Shown here in pieces: positions 11,709 to 21,050 of a stretch of 64,000 nt of DNA. Origin of the DNA: Mantamonas sphyraenae (taxonomy: Eukaryota > CRuMs > Mantamonadidae); the NCBI GenBank assembly GCA_026936335.1, contig JAPMXV010000029.1, positions 124,001-188,000 of the forward strand. The letters are read 5' to 3'. The notes beneath the pieces are model-generated. The model was not told where the DNA came from, made no database searches, and saw nothing but the letters and a program-made list of their open reading frames with translations. The translations under genes were made by a program, and so were the position numbers. Within the stretch, counting starts at the first letter, position 1. Every line of letters begins with the position of its first letter.

Positions 11709-14700
11709 ATGTCCCGCAAGCGCCCCACGGTGGATGGAGAGGAAGAGGATGTGGCTGGTGAGGAAGAAACCCCGTCCGTTGACGCCACCCCTGCGCCCAA
11801 ACGTCAGCGGGTGTCACCGGCAAAGCTCACCCGCCACAGCCACACCGACGACATGACAGTGGACGACACACGAACAAGCAGGTAGGAAGCACTGCAGCCA
11901 TCCATTCCCCCCACTCCACCCTTTATCTGTGCTGACATGGCCAGGGTGAACCCGTGTGTGCTGGGTGTGTTTCTGACAGGTCGGCAGCCGGCGACCAGCA
12001 GCCGCAGCAGCCTGGTGACGCAGCACCGAACACTGCCTCACGGAACCCCCTTCCCCACAGAACCCAGCCCTCTCGCATGGACTCCCTACTATCACAGATC
12101 CCCGTGGAGGTGTGGGAGCGCATCATACCCCGCCTGGACGCCGGTGCCGCCCTCGCCCTCTTCTCCATCAACACACACATGGTGGACATGGGCGACCTGT
12201 ACCAAGTGAACAACCAGCCACTGAGAAGCACCCTTGTGTCCACACTGGGCGAGATTGGTGGTGTGGTGGTCAAGCATGACGACAAACGACACCGGGTGCC
12301 GCGGCTGAACCGGCTGTACCTGAACAGGGCCCTGTTTGAGCTGTTTGGGGAGAACAGCGTGCCTGAACGCATGCATGTGGAAGAATTGCCATCTGTGTGT
12401 GGACGCTCACTGCCTGCGCTGTACTGTGTGCTGCGACGAACAACACTGGCCGACTTTCGTGGCGGTGGCGATGCCGATTTCCAGTACCTGCTGGAAGCCG
12501 TGGGGAAATGTCTCCCTTTCCATGAGGCAATGAGAGGTATTGTGATGGCAGCAGGTGCCCCGGATTGTCTCGTGGATGGCATTGAGATGGACCCCGACAT
12601 GGATGCGATTTACGATGGGAACAGCGGGAGGATTGATGTGTGCTTGGGTGAGCCGGACTCGATGGGACGAACACTGGCAGACGTGCCACTGACCAACATC
12701 GTTGCACACGTGAAGTATGCAACGGAAGAACGGGGTGGGCGCGTGCGGCACACCTCTTCCGCATTGACGCAGGTGTTGGTGGGACACGGCGTTGCGGGTG
12801 TGAAAGAGGCAATAGCAATGGGACTGAGCGGGTGTGAGGGTATGCTTGCCTGCATTGCAGAAATGCTGCCAGAAGACGAATGGCCAGAGGCTTTGCAAGC
12901 AATCTGTGAGTCGGAGAAGAACTTGCTTTTGAAGGAGTTGCCGGTGATGCTGGACAACCATGCAATGGTTTCATGTGTGCTGTCCACGCTACCCATGGAT
13001 GCTCTGATTGAACGTGTTTCAGCCTCGACACTTCACAAAGCACTCACCCTGGTGCACGGCGGGGGAAAAGCCATGGCCACACTTGTCAAACACGCCAACC
13101 TGTTCTACGAGGCTGCGCTGAAGGCACGACTAACGGCGGAGTGGATTATCCGCACACCTCCAATCGTGCTCCAACTGCACAACGATGCCGTGGTACAGCT
13201 GTATGGAAAGTATCATTCCCCGACACTTCTGGCTGTTCTGGTGGAACGGGAGGCATGGAAGGAAGTGATTGACATTGCAAGACCAGGTGAGCTGACGGAA
13301 GTGCTTGACAGCATGGGCATGGTGGTTCCGCAGGAGCATGTGCTGCCGTTTCTCAAACGTGCACAAAGAGGAGATTCCTGGAAGGCGAGTGAGTGGGTGC
13401 TGGTGCACCACGGGGAACATCTGGATGAAGACACGGTGGCGAGCGTGTACAAGAAGTATCCACACATGGGAGCCATTCGTTTGCTGGTGGAACGGGGGAC
13501 ATGGGAGATGGTTGTTGACAAAGCCAGACCTGGTGATCTGAGGGCGGCCCTTGACAGCATGGGTATGGTGCTTCCGCAAGAGCATCTGCCGCGATTCCTC
13601 AAGCGTGCCCACGAGATATGGGGGCGGTATGCAGATCGGGAACGCAATGATGCTGTACTGTGGGCAGTGGAGCGGCACATGACGCAAGTGGATCTCGAGA
13701 CCGTGCTCAAGTGCTACAGGTGTGACCATGACGAAAGGCTGTTGCCAATCCTGTTTTCCAAGGACAAGTTCGATGACGACGACAGGGCATTGTGGGTGCC
13801 TTGTGAGTTGAAGCGGTACGCACATGCCAAAGCCATTCGGGATCGCTTGCAAGAACGCTGGCAACAGCAGGTGAATCGATGTGTGAGCGTGTGCAGGGAG
13901 AATGGGGCCGAGGCGTTTGTGGACTACGTGCGGCAGTGGATGAGCAGAACAGTGAGGAAAGACCCCTGCAACGACTCGGAGGTGATGACAGTGGCCATGG
14001 AGGGGCTGGAGAACGAGGATGTGGTGAAGGTGGGCAAACTCGTGAACGCAGAGGAGCTGAAGACAGGGCAGTGGTCGAAGGACCTGGCCACGGACGAAAG
14101 GTGGATGCAGCTGCAGGACGATGGGTTCAGTCTGGAGGTACTAGGCATCGTGATGCCTGGAATCGACGGCTTCCGTGAGTACAGTGATGAGCTGCAGTGG
14201 CGCATCGTCCGTGGGCTCATTGAGCAAGGGATGATGCCCGAGTTGAAGCGGTTGGTGGGAACCAGGCACATGGCTTCAAAGGAAGTATATGCGTGTCTGT
14301 ACGAGTTTGACAGGTCGACAGCACTTGAGAAACTGCATGAAATCCACGACAGAGTGGGCAACGAGATGTTGCTGGAGCTGCTGCTGCAGTACAAGGATCC
14401 GCAGGTTCTGGAGGCACTGGTGTCGCGCAACCCGTTCATGTTGGTGACAAGAGGGATGTACGAGGCCATGGGAGGAGAGAAACTTGGTGAGCAGACGCAG
14501 AAGAGATGGGACAAAGTGGAGCAAGTCCGACAGGAGTGTCATGAACAACGGGGGAATTGGAGGCAATGGGCTCGCAAGATGCTGTCATTGGGTTCTGATG
14601 ATACGATCTTTCGTTGTCAAGTGCTATTGGAATGTGGGTACACGTTCAGGGTGAACGACTGGACGTGGGGCATTAGCAGGCGAGGAGCCGACTTCTTGGC

Positions 14701-14812
14701 GTCTCTGGGGATCAGAGTGTCTAACAGAGCATTTTCGAGCGATGCACATTGTGATGGACAGACAAAGGAACTGAAATGGCTGAGGAGAGTGTACAGAGCG
14801 TTTGAAATGTAG
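11709..14812 (+). CDS. F-box-like helical-repeat protein, copy D, intact
   Basis: Exon 1 is 11709-11881 and exon 2 is 11980-14812, giving 1001 residues with a 98-bp intron. The order is an acidic/basic N-terminal tail with PAPKRQRV, a low-complexity linker, an F-box-like motif (IPVEVWERIIPRLDAG) near residue 100, then a long helical region. That region includes two or three tandem units of about 65 residues (REAWKEVIDIARP, GMVVPQEHVLPFL, SEWVLVHHGEHLDED). It is the reference copy of the local family: C and E are read against it. By analogy F-box proteins join SCF ubiquitin ligases, but Skp1 binding cannot be checked here. Its codon use ends in C less often than the conserved genes to the right. 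No homologue outside this window is recognised from memory. Confidence 0.85.
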
Positions 14813-14886
14813 TGCGTGGCTCCAGTATGGATGCAATGCTGGGGTCGATCGTTGTGGTGTTGGGTCGTGGTGGCAGCAGCTCGGCC

Positions 14887-14896
14887 TTTGCCAAAG
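14887..14896 (+). promoter_or_regulatory. Conserved upstream box TTTGCCAAAG, copy E
   Basis: Same decamer as at 8041 and 11661, but only 22 bp before the ATG, because about 26 bp present in the other copies is missing between box and start. Confidence 0.35.
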
Positions 14897-14908
14897 AAAT
14901 ACACATTC

Positions 14909-15093
14909 ATGTCACGAAAGCGCCCCACGGTGGATGGAGAAGAAGAGGATGTGGCTGATGAGGAAGAAACCCCGTCCGTTGACGCCACCCCTGCGCCCAA
15001 ACGTCAGCGGGTGGCCAAGATGCGAGCAGCGGCAAAGCTCACCCGCCACAGCCACACCGACGACATGACAGTGGACGACACACGAACAAACAG
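14909..15093 (+). pseudogene. F-box-like gene copy E, isolated exon 1
   Basis: Reads MSRKRPTVDGEEEDVADEEE through PAPKRQRVAKM to VDDTRTN and ends at a consensus donor (CAG then GTAGGAC). It matches exon 1 of copies C and D, including the phase-2 exon end. The following intron keeps homology to copy D only to about 15177 and then changes to unrelated sequence. The matching 3' end of this gene lies 5.9 kb further on (21050-21502). The exon itself is intact and still has its upstream box, so it may be transcribed and spliced into something new. Confidence 0.8.
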
Positions 15094-15117
15094 GTAGGAC
15101 GCATTGCAGCCACCCAA

Positions 15118-15141
15118 CCCCCCCCCCCCCCCCCCCCCCCC
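15118..15141. repeat. Poly-C tract
   Basis: An uninterrupted run of 24 C inside the intron remnant of copy E. The matching position in copy D has only a short C run. Confidence 0.95.
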
Positions 15142-15395
15142 ACTCCACCCATCCCCTGTGCTGACATGGCCATGGTGCGATGGGCGGTTGAGGGGGACAA
15201 TGACGAAGTTTATGTCCGTTGAATACCACCCACATTTGCACACCATGTTCGTGATCTTGCACGAGCGACACTACCTGTGTTTGTTTGGCACGTGGAGCGC
15301 CGGCGGGTGATGGACCAATTGTATGGAACCAGTGCATTTGTAGCACGGTACCAGGATTGCAGAAAGTTTCTTCATCTACGTTTCTGTCTCGGACT

Positions 15396-18300
15396 ATGTC
15401 GTCCTCATCGTCGTCGAGCTCAGAGAGCGCAAGGAAACGGGGGAAGCCAGGGAAGGGCCGAAAGCGCCGTGGTCGCACGCAAAGGCTCCACTCTGCAGTG
15501 CTTCAACTGCGTCAGCACTGTCCGGACATGTTGACAAAGGAGTTGGATGCCATCACCAAGGTCTGCGAGGTGCAGCTCTTACGCAAACCGCACCCAACGA
15601 GTGAAGAGAGCAAGCAGCTTGTGGTCCGGACCCGCAAGCTCGCTGAGAAACTGCCATCGGATTATGAAGAGTCTGCAACCCATCTGTTGGAACTTTGCGC
15701 AGATCTGAAGAGCTTTTGTCCGACTCAGAAGGCGCCTGAGATCAACGAGGGGGGCGAGAAGGGTCGTCAAGTAGCAACGGTCGGGCTTGAGCCTGCACTT
15801 GTTCAAAGCGCCCTGTCACACCCCTCGGTGGTTTCCGTCACTCCTGACTACGACCAGGGCCTTCTGCACGTGACGATGCTGCCACATGGCTTGTGCCTCA
15901 ACGATGCCCCGCAATCGTTCCACAAGGGGAAGGCTGGTCTTTGGGGGTTTGCGGAAGGAGCGGGTGGTGTTGTTGTGCGCCCACAGCTCGAGGGTGGAGA
16001 TACCTACGTGGACAAGCTGGAGAAAGCCGCCAAGGAGGCCCTTGCGCACGACGTATACGCATCTGCATACCGTGATATCAGCGTCACAGTGGTAGCGCTG
16101 GACTTGGGGTTTCTGTGTCAGTTGATTCCTTCCTGCCGTTTTTTCCTCCCTCCCTTGCCAAAGGAACTCACCCCCATGTTGCACCCACTGCTCACAGACG
16201 GGATCCTCTACTTCCCTCCGCGCCTGCACCATGCAAAAAGCGACGAACAACGGCTTGCCATTGTGAAGGGGTGGGGCCAGAGTATCGTGGCTGCTGTGAA
16301 GGACATGGCGACGCGATTGCGCAAGATGTTCACCAACGCACTAGTGGTAGTAGCAACGGAGATCTACCCTTCGATTGCCACGATGATGGCTGGGATGGTG
16401 CACGCGAAGGACCCAGCACACACTGAGTCGTGGCTGCGTTCGGTGGTCGCTGCCAAGGGCAAAATTGACCTTCACTGCATGATCCCAAGGGGGAAAGACA
16501 GGCAATTGTACGTGTCCTTCATGTCTGCGTTGTCGGAGTCCTTTGAAGAGGTGGATCTTGACTCGTTTGTGCAATTCAAGGACTCGGGATCATCTACACC
16601 TCGCACAAGCAGGCTGGTGAAACGGAAGCTGCGGGAGCTGGTACAGCGAGGCCTGGAGGACCAAAAGACTGTGCTGTGTCTTACAAGCAAGTCTCATGAA
16701 GATGGTGGCAAGGGTGTTGAGGCGGAGCAGCTCACGCACGCGTTCCAAAAGGCCGTCTTTGCGGTGTACAAGAAAAAGGCGATGCTGGTGGACGTGGGCA
16801 TCGACTCGGATCACTGCCGGTCTCTGAGTGGCGTTCCCGCGACCAAGCTGTTTGTGCGATCAAACGAGTCTGCCATCTTCCTTTCCCAGGCCACAAGGCA
16901 CGCAGTCGCATCAGCAGCGACGCTGCTGGAGCTGACGGATCATGTGCCCAGTAGCGACTCGTTCCAGCTGTCCACGTACAGCCACGCCATCCTCCGCGCA
17001 ACGGGCGTCCACGAGCTGCTTGACGGACGTCGGCAGCTCCTCCTCGCGCCGAGCCAGCAACAGCCTACCGGCTTTGCCGATCAGGAGTTTGACATTGTGC
17101 GCGTCGACAGCTTGGCCTCTGTCATCCGAGCTGCGTCATCAACGACCAAGCGGCAGTCCAAGTTGCAGGCGGCATTTGACAAGCTGTCCAGAAGCACGAA
17201 GAACGAGTTGAGTGCGCACCTGCTCTCCGTCGCACGCTACACTGAGTGCAGTCTGCAGGCAGTCTTTCGTGGCAAGATGCACAGTGAGACAGGTGGTGCG
17301 GTGGAGAGTGATGATGTGAGATCGTTTTCGCGGGCCTTGCAACGCATGGAAAACACAGAACGGTGGACGTTCTACCGATGGTGTCGGTCGCAGCTGTATC
17401 ACGAAACACGCAGCACCCTGCCAGAGTTGATCAACAAGTTTCGGCAGGTGAGGGTCGAGCGGACGGTGGAGCTTCATGACAAGCTGTTGTTGGTGAAGGA
17501 CGATGAAGGAACGTGTATTGCGGCGCACATGGGAGCGCGTGAGGACGATGACTTGCACCGCATCCAGTTCACAGTGGATGCGTGCACATTCAAAGGAAAG
17601 CGAGCCCGACACAGGAACATCGCTCAAAAGCAAACTCGCAAACTCCTCCGCGCGCAGCAATGCACCACACAGGGTGCAATTGCCAGCAAGGAGATCACGG
17701 ACGGACCATTTTGCGTGCGCATGAACAAGCAGGAGATGCAAGCCGAGCTGGAATGGCTGTGTGAGAGTGCTGGGGAGCACGGCGATCTAATCGGCGGCGT
17801 GCGCGTCAAGGAGCTGCGTACAGCGGATGACCTGCCATACGTGCAAGTGAGCTGCACGAGGAAGATGAAGCGAAGCGACGTGGGCGCTGCGCTGTACAAG
17901 CACATCGCTGCGCGGTTCTTTTGGTTTGACCCTGCATCACACAATGCCGCTGTGCAGCTCAAACTCCTGGTGAACAAGTCAGACAATACCTCCAAGGCAC
18001 GGGCGAAGAAACTGGTGGAGAAGCACCATCTGCAGGGCTTGTCGCGCGAACTGGAGGGAGAGAAGGTGGCGCTCAAGCAAGCGTCAAAGAATCACGCATC
18101 GCTGCAGGAGAAGGAAGAGCGAGCCACAGCGGGTATTGAGCGAGCTGTGGTGTACGCTCAGACCCACAGCCTGGTTGGGCTGCCTGAGCCTGCCGACGTG
18201 CTGGCCGAAGCGGGCACAGTGGAGTCAATTGCGTTGCGCCACCGGGGGCAGAAAAAGCGGCGAAAGGCGAACACAAAAGAGCAGCAATGGGATGAGCAAT

Positions 18301-20945
18301 CGGTGGAGCTGTTCATGGAGTGTTGCGCGATTGTGTTCAACGTGCTGTTGCGCATGGGAATCGACCTCATCCCTCATGCCGTGCAAGATTCTGCCCAGGG
18401 TAATTACTCGTTGGGACTTCTGAGTGAACCCGCGACCCAGCGACGCTTGTTTCAGGCACTGGGTGACTCCCTGGCCGACCTGCATACGGGTGACATCAAG
18501 GAGTTGGCCATGGAGTGCACCCCTGGCTTCTCACAGCCCTGGCAGAACGTGACCAGCGAGGATCGGGGCAGAATGCGCCTGCTGGTGGCCGAGGTGTTTC
18601 AACAGCGAACGACACGCTCATTTGCATCAAGTGAGTTGTCGTCGTCGTCATCGTCATCGTCATCATCATCATCATCGTCGTCGTCGTCGTCGTCATCATC
18701 ATCATCGTCGTCGCGTGGGATTCACACATTGATGACGCATCAGGAGCTCAAAACTGCCCTGGGGAAGAAGAGGGCACTGAAGGAGATGACCATGGCGCTC
18801 AAACTCGCATCCCGGATGGCGCACGAGGTGTCCAATGAGTTCCAAAGTGTTGTTGCAGGAATGGCGGCAAAGATCGAGTCGGACATGAAGCTGGAGGCAA
18901 TTGTGGGCTGCTTCGATCCCCAGTTGACCAAGAATCAAAACATCTTGACCGTGTGCAAGGTGTATGGCGTGGGGATGGGACGCGTGCGTCGAACGCTGAG
19001 CAACTCCCAGGGGTTCAAGCGTGTCAAGTTCGCCCGCGCGCCGAAGAAACCAAACCTGAAAAAACGACCAGCCCAGCAGCAAACAAAGAAGGACAACACA
19101 TCACGGAGCTCGCAGCATCTTTCTGAGGCATCGCACAAGAAGCGCAAACGCGTGGACAACAACCGCAAGCGCAAGCGGGAGTTCAGTGAGGAAGCAGAGG
19201 TAGATTCGGAGGAGCATGTGCGAGAGCAAGCCGGAGGTGACCAAAAGCACCAGCATGTGGACGATGGCATTCCAGACGAAGTGACCAGGTGGATCATGGA
19301 CAGCAAGATGGACGACGAGATGGCACTCAACGTGAAGGGTGTTGCGAAAGCGCTGGCAGCAAGTGACGTGCCGAAGGGCGTCTTTTTCGCGAAGAGCAAC
19401 GACGCGCCTCGTACTGAGCTCACCAACAAGGCAGCGCAGTACATGGCCAGCAGGCTGAAGCAGGGAGACACCCGAGGTTTGCCCAGCATGCCGCCTCTGT
19501 GTGCCACCGTCAACTTCACTCCGTCTCTCCTGCATCGATTGTTATCACACCTCGACACCACAGATATCAGCACGGGTACACTGTTGCACACGCTTGCCTC
19601 CCTTCCGAAGAGTGGTGGTCTCGCGCCAGCAAAGGCCTGGTTGGTGAAGAACTCAGACACTCTATATTCACTGGCACCCTGGGCGTTCCAAACGATGCAA
19701 AAGCTGGTTGACGACGAAGGACATGAGGGCGACGTTGACGAGGAGCACGAAGCCCGTTGTCGTTCATTCTGGAACTCCCGTCTGGCGTTGGCTGCGGTGA
19801 TGTTTCCACAAATCAGCGTCCTTCCTCGTCATGTCGTCAAGCTTGCCACTGGCACCGTGCAGGTGTGTGGTTCCGTCAAACGCATGCTCAGGTACGACAG
19901 CCATCTTACTAGCATCGTCATGACAAAGGCACTGGTCAAAACGTTTGGATTGACGCTCGCGGACGTCGTGCTCCCTGAGTCGCGTTCTCTCGGATGGATT
20001 GCACACCACGTACCCACAAACTGGTCGAAGAAAACACTGGCGGAGTTCTGTGTGAAGCTCAGCCTGCTACGTGGGGTGCCAGACGAGCTGAAGGCGGCTT
20101 TGCCCAAATGGTTTGTGAGCAAGCTGCCGCTGCCCAGCGTATACACAGGAGTCATCACACCAAGCCAAACACGACCACCCACGACCAAGGAGCTGCAGAA
20201 TCACAAGAAGGCCCTCGAGAGCATTGTGGTGGCCACGGCGGACACGGGCAGCTGGAAAACGCACTGGCAAACGAGCAAGCCATTGTGTGGGTCCACAATG
20301 AGGGGCGCACAAGTGTATGCCGAAGCGGTCAATGTGCCTGTGCACACTCATGCCAAGAGACAACATCTGACAGGCCAGCGGGGCCACCAAACGCGCTCTC
20401 ACGGCACCCAAGAGGATAGGCAGCGACGCATCATCGTCAACTTGAGCCGCATGAAGGAGACACAGAGACTTCAGTCAAACGTTGAACGAGCCGCAAAGGA
20501 GCTGTCGGGAAACAAACCAGGTGACAACTCAGGCGTGATTGTGTATGTGATGGGCAACACGAAGGGTTGGAGAGGCGGATGTGCAAATGACGCTGGAGTG
20601 AGGGACTACCTGGCACGCAGCTCCCCAGTCTTCCTCGTCAACGAGCACCGCACAACAAAGTGCTGCTCCAACTGCGGGTACGAGGTCCAGGGAGTGGCCG
20701 AGGTGGGTTCAAACGTCAAGAAGTTTGGCAGGAGCGTAAAATGCGCCTGCAGCGTGTCGTACAACGACCGAACGGCAGGGGCAACCATGCTAGCGACACT
20801 TCAGCATGCATCAGGCTGGCCAATCATCAAGGATCGAGACACATCTGCGTGTGAGAACATTTTGATTGCGTTCCTGACGCAAATGTCTCGTGGCACTCGC
20901 CCAGCCAGCCTCACGTGGGCCAAGAGCAAGGACAAGGCCACTTGA
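15396..20945 (+). CDS. Giant Fanzor-like (TnpB-related) protein with long N-terminal extension
   Basis: A single uninterrupted 1849-codon ORF from the first ATG. The C-terminal 250 residues carry Fanzor/TnpB signs. They are GVIVYVMGNTKGWRGG, VNEHRTTKCCSNCGYE (E1750; Cys near 1756/1757 and 1760), a second knuckle CAC (1783/1785) and DRDTSACENILIAFL (D1815), the RuvC-III form. A possible RuvC-I Asp is D1616 in VVATADTGSW, which is weak. Known Fanzors are RNA-guided DNA nucleases with a rearranged RuvC site whose Glu lies near the zinc ribbon, and E1750 fits that. The second knuckle is C-x-C, not the usual C-x2-C. Residues 1-1400 match nothing recognised; they include Ser-rich and Lys/Arg-rich starts, a 25-Ser tract (1082-1106) and basic nuclear-signal-like patches (KKRKRVDNNRKRKR). 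The length far exceeds usual Fanzors of several hundred residues. Activity is unproven. Alternatives are a domesticated or degenerate nuclease. Confidence 0.72.
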   Translation: MSSSSSSSSESARKRGKPGKGRKRRGRTQRLHSAVLQLRQHCPDMLTKELDAITKVCEVQLLRKPHPTSEESKQLVVRTRKLAEKLPSDYEESATHLLELCADLKSFCPTQKAPEINEGGEKGRQVATVGLEPALVQSALSHPSVVSVTPDYDQGLLHVTMLPHGLCLNDAPQSFHKGKAGLWGFAEGAGGVVVRPQLEGGDTYVDKLEKAAKEALAHDVYASAYRDISVTVVALDLGFLCQLIPSCRFFLPPLPKELTPMLHPLLTDGILYFPPRLHHAKSDEQRLAIVKGWGQSIVAAVKDMATRLRKMFTNALVVVATEIYPSIATMMAGMVHAKDPAHTESWLRSVVAAKGKIDLHCMIPRGKDRQLYVSFMSALSESFEEVDLDSFVQFKDSGSSTPRTSRLVKRKLRELVQRGLEDQKTVLCLTSKSHEDGGKGVEAEQLTHAFQKAVFAVYKKKAMLVDVGIDSDHCRSLSGVPATKLFVRSNESAIFLSQATRHAVASAATLLELTDHVPSSDSFQLSTYSHAILRATGVHELLDGRRQLLLAPSQQQPTGFADQEFDIVRVDSLASVIRAASSTTKRQSKLQAAFDKLSRSTKNELSAHLLSVARYTECSLQAVFRGKMHSETGGAVESDDVRSFSRALQRMENTERWTFYRWCRSQLYHETRSTLPELINKFRQVRVERTVELHDKLLLVKDDEGTCIAAHMGAREDDDLHRIQFTVDACTFKGKRARHRNIAQKQTRKLLRAQQCTTQGAIASKEITDGPFCVRMNKQEMQAELEWLCESAGEHGDLIGGVRVKELRTADDLPYVQVSCTRKMKRSDVGAALYKHIAARFFWFDPASHNAAVQLKLLVNKSDNTSKARAKKLVEKHHLQGLSRELEGEKVALKQASKNHASLQEKEERATAGIERAVVYAQTHSLVGLPEPADVLAEAGTVESIALRHRGQKKRRKANTKEQQWDEQSVELFMECCAIVFNVLLRMGIDLIPHAVQDSAQGNYSLGLLSEPATQRRLFQALGDSLADLHTGDIKELAMECTPGFSQPWQNVTSEDRGRMRLLVAEVFQQRTTRSFASSELSSSSSSSSSSSSSSSSSSSSSSSSSRGIHTLMTHQELKTALGKKRALKEMTMALKLASRMAHEVSNEFQSVVAGMAAKIESDMKLEAIVGCFDPQLTKNQNILTVCKVYGVGMGRVRRTLSNSQGFKRVKFARAPKKPNLKKRPAQQQTKKDNTSRSSQHLSEASHKKRKRVDNNRKRKREFSEEAEVDSEEHVREQAGGDQKHQHVDDGIPDEVTRWIMDSKMDDEMALNVKGVAKALAASDVPKGVFFAKSNDAPRTELTNKAAQYMASRLKQGDTRGLPSMPPLCATVNFTPSLLHRLLSHLDTTDISTGTLLHTLASLPKSGGLAPAKAWLVKNSDTLYSLAPWAFQTMQKLVDDEGHEGDVDEEHEARCRSFWNSRLALAAVMFPQISVLPRHVVKLATGTVQVCGSVKRMLRYDSHLTSIVMTKALVKTFGLTLADVVLPESRSLGWIAHHVPTNWSKKTLAEFCVKLSLLRGVPDELKAALPKWFVSKLPLPSVYTGVITPSQTRPPTTKELQNHKKALESIVVATADTGSWKTHWQTSKPLCGSTMRGAQVYAEAVNVPVHTHAKRQHLTGQRGHQTRSHGTQEDRQRRIIVNLSRMKETQRLQSNVERAAKELSGNKPGDNSGVIVYVMGNTKGWRGGCANDAGVRDYLARSSPVFLVNEHRTTKCCSNCGYEVQGVAEVGSNVKKFGRSVKCACSVSYNDRTAGATMLATLQHASGWPIIKDRDTSACENILIAFLTQMSRGTRPASLTWAKSKDKAT
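18639..18713 (+). repeat. (TCN)25 coding microsatellite, poly-Ser
   Basis: In-frame TCG/TCA triplets encoding 25 consecutive serines within the Fanzor-like ORF. The mixed TCG/TCA order suggests that slippage is limited by interruptions. Confidence 0.95.
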
Positions 20946-21050
20946 GCCAGCACGTACGTGTTAAACAACAACAGAAGCATCACATATCGCAACAAGGTAA
21001 CTATCCAGAACCAGATATACGCCGGCGCGCTGTTTGCGCAAGGGCAGTAC
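20946..21050 (+). other. Noncoding 3' end of the Fanzor-like element, candidate guide-RNA scaffold region
   Basis: About 105 bp between the nuclease stop codon and the resumption of host-gene homology. It contains a perfect 10-bp palindrome, CACGTACGTG, near 20951 and a GCGC...GCGC pair around 21031-21044. In TnpB and Fanzor systems the guide RNA is transcribed from the end of the ORF through the element's right end. Position is the only argument for such an RNA here; no conserved scaffold was recognised. Confidence 0.3.

Larger units (their letters stand above)
15178..21050 (+). mobile_element. Fanzor-like element inserted in F-box-like gene copy E
   Basis: Borders are inferred by comparison with copy D. 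On the left, homology to its intron stops just after GCTGACATGGCCATGGTG. On the right, homology resumes shortly before CACAACGATCCGCGCCTG, the equivalent of 14387-14400 in copy D. Between them lies a single large plus-strand ORF with a TnpB/Fanzor-type C-terminus. The insertion is joined to loss of about 2.4 kb of the host gene, so it is not a simple insertion. No terminal inverted repeats, target-site duplication or separate transposase gene were found by eye. Calling it a mobile element is an inference from the nuclease family and the broken host gene. Confidence 0.6.

Noticed and set aside
16070-16130. VVALDLGFL near residue 240 of the Fanzor-like protein as RuvC-I
   Set aside because: The D-x-G pattern looks right, but it is over 1,500 residues from the zinc ribbon; D1616 is at a more normal distance.
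15178-21050. Terminal inverted repeats or target-site duplication of the Fanzor-like element
   Set aside because: Comparing the left end with the reverse complement of the right end by eye gave no convincing match, so none is annotated.
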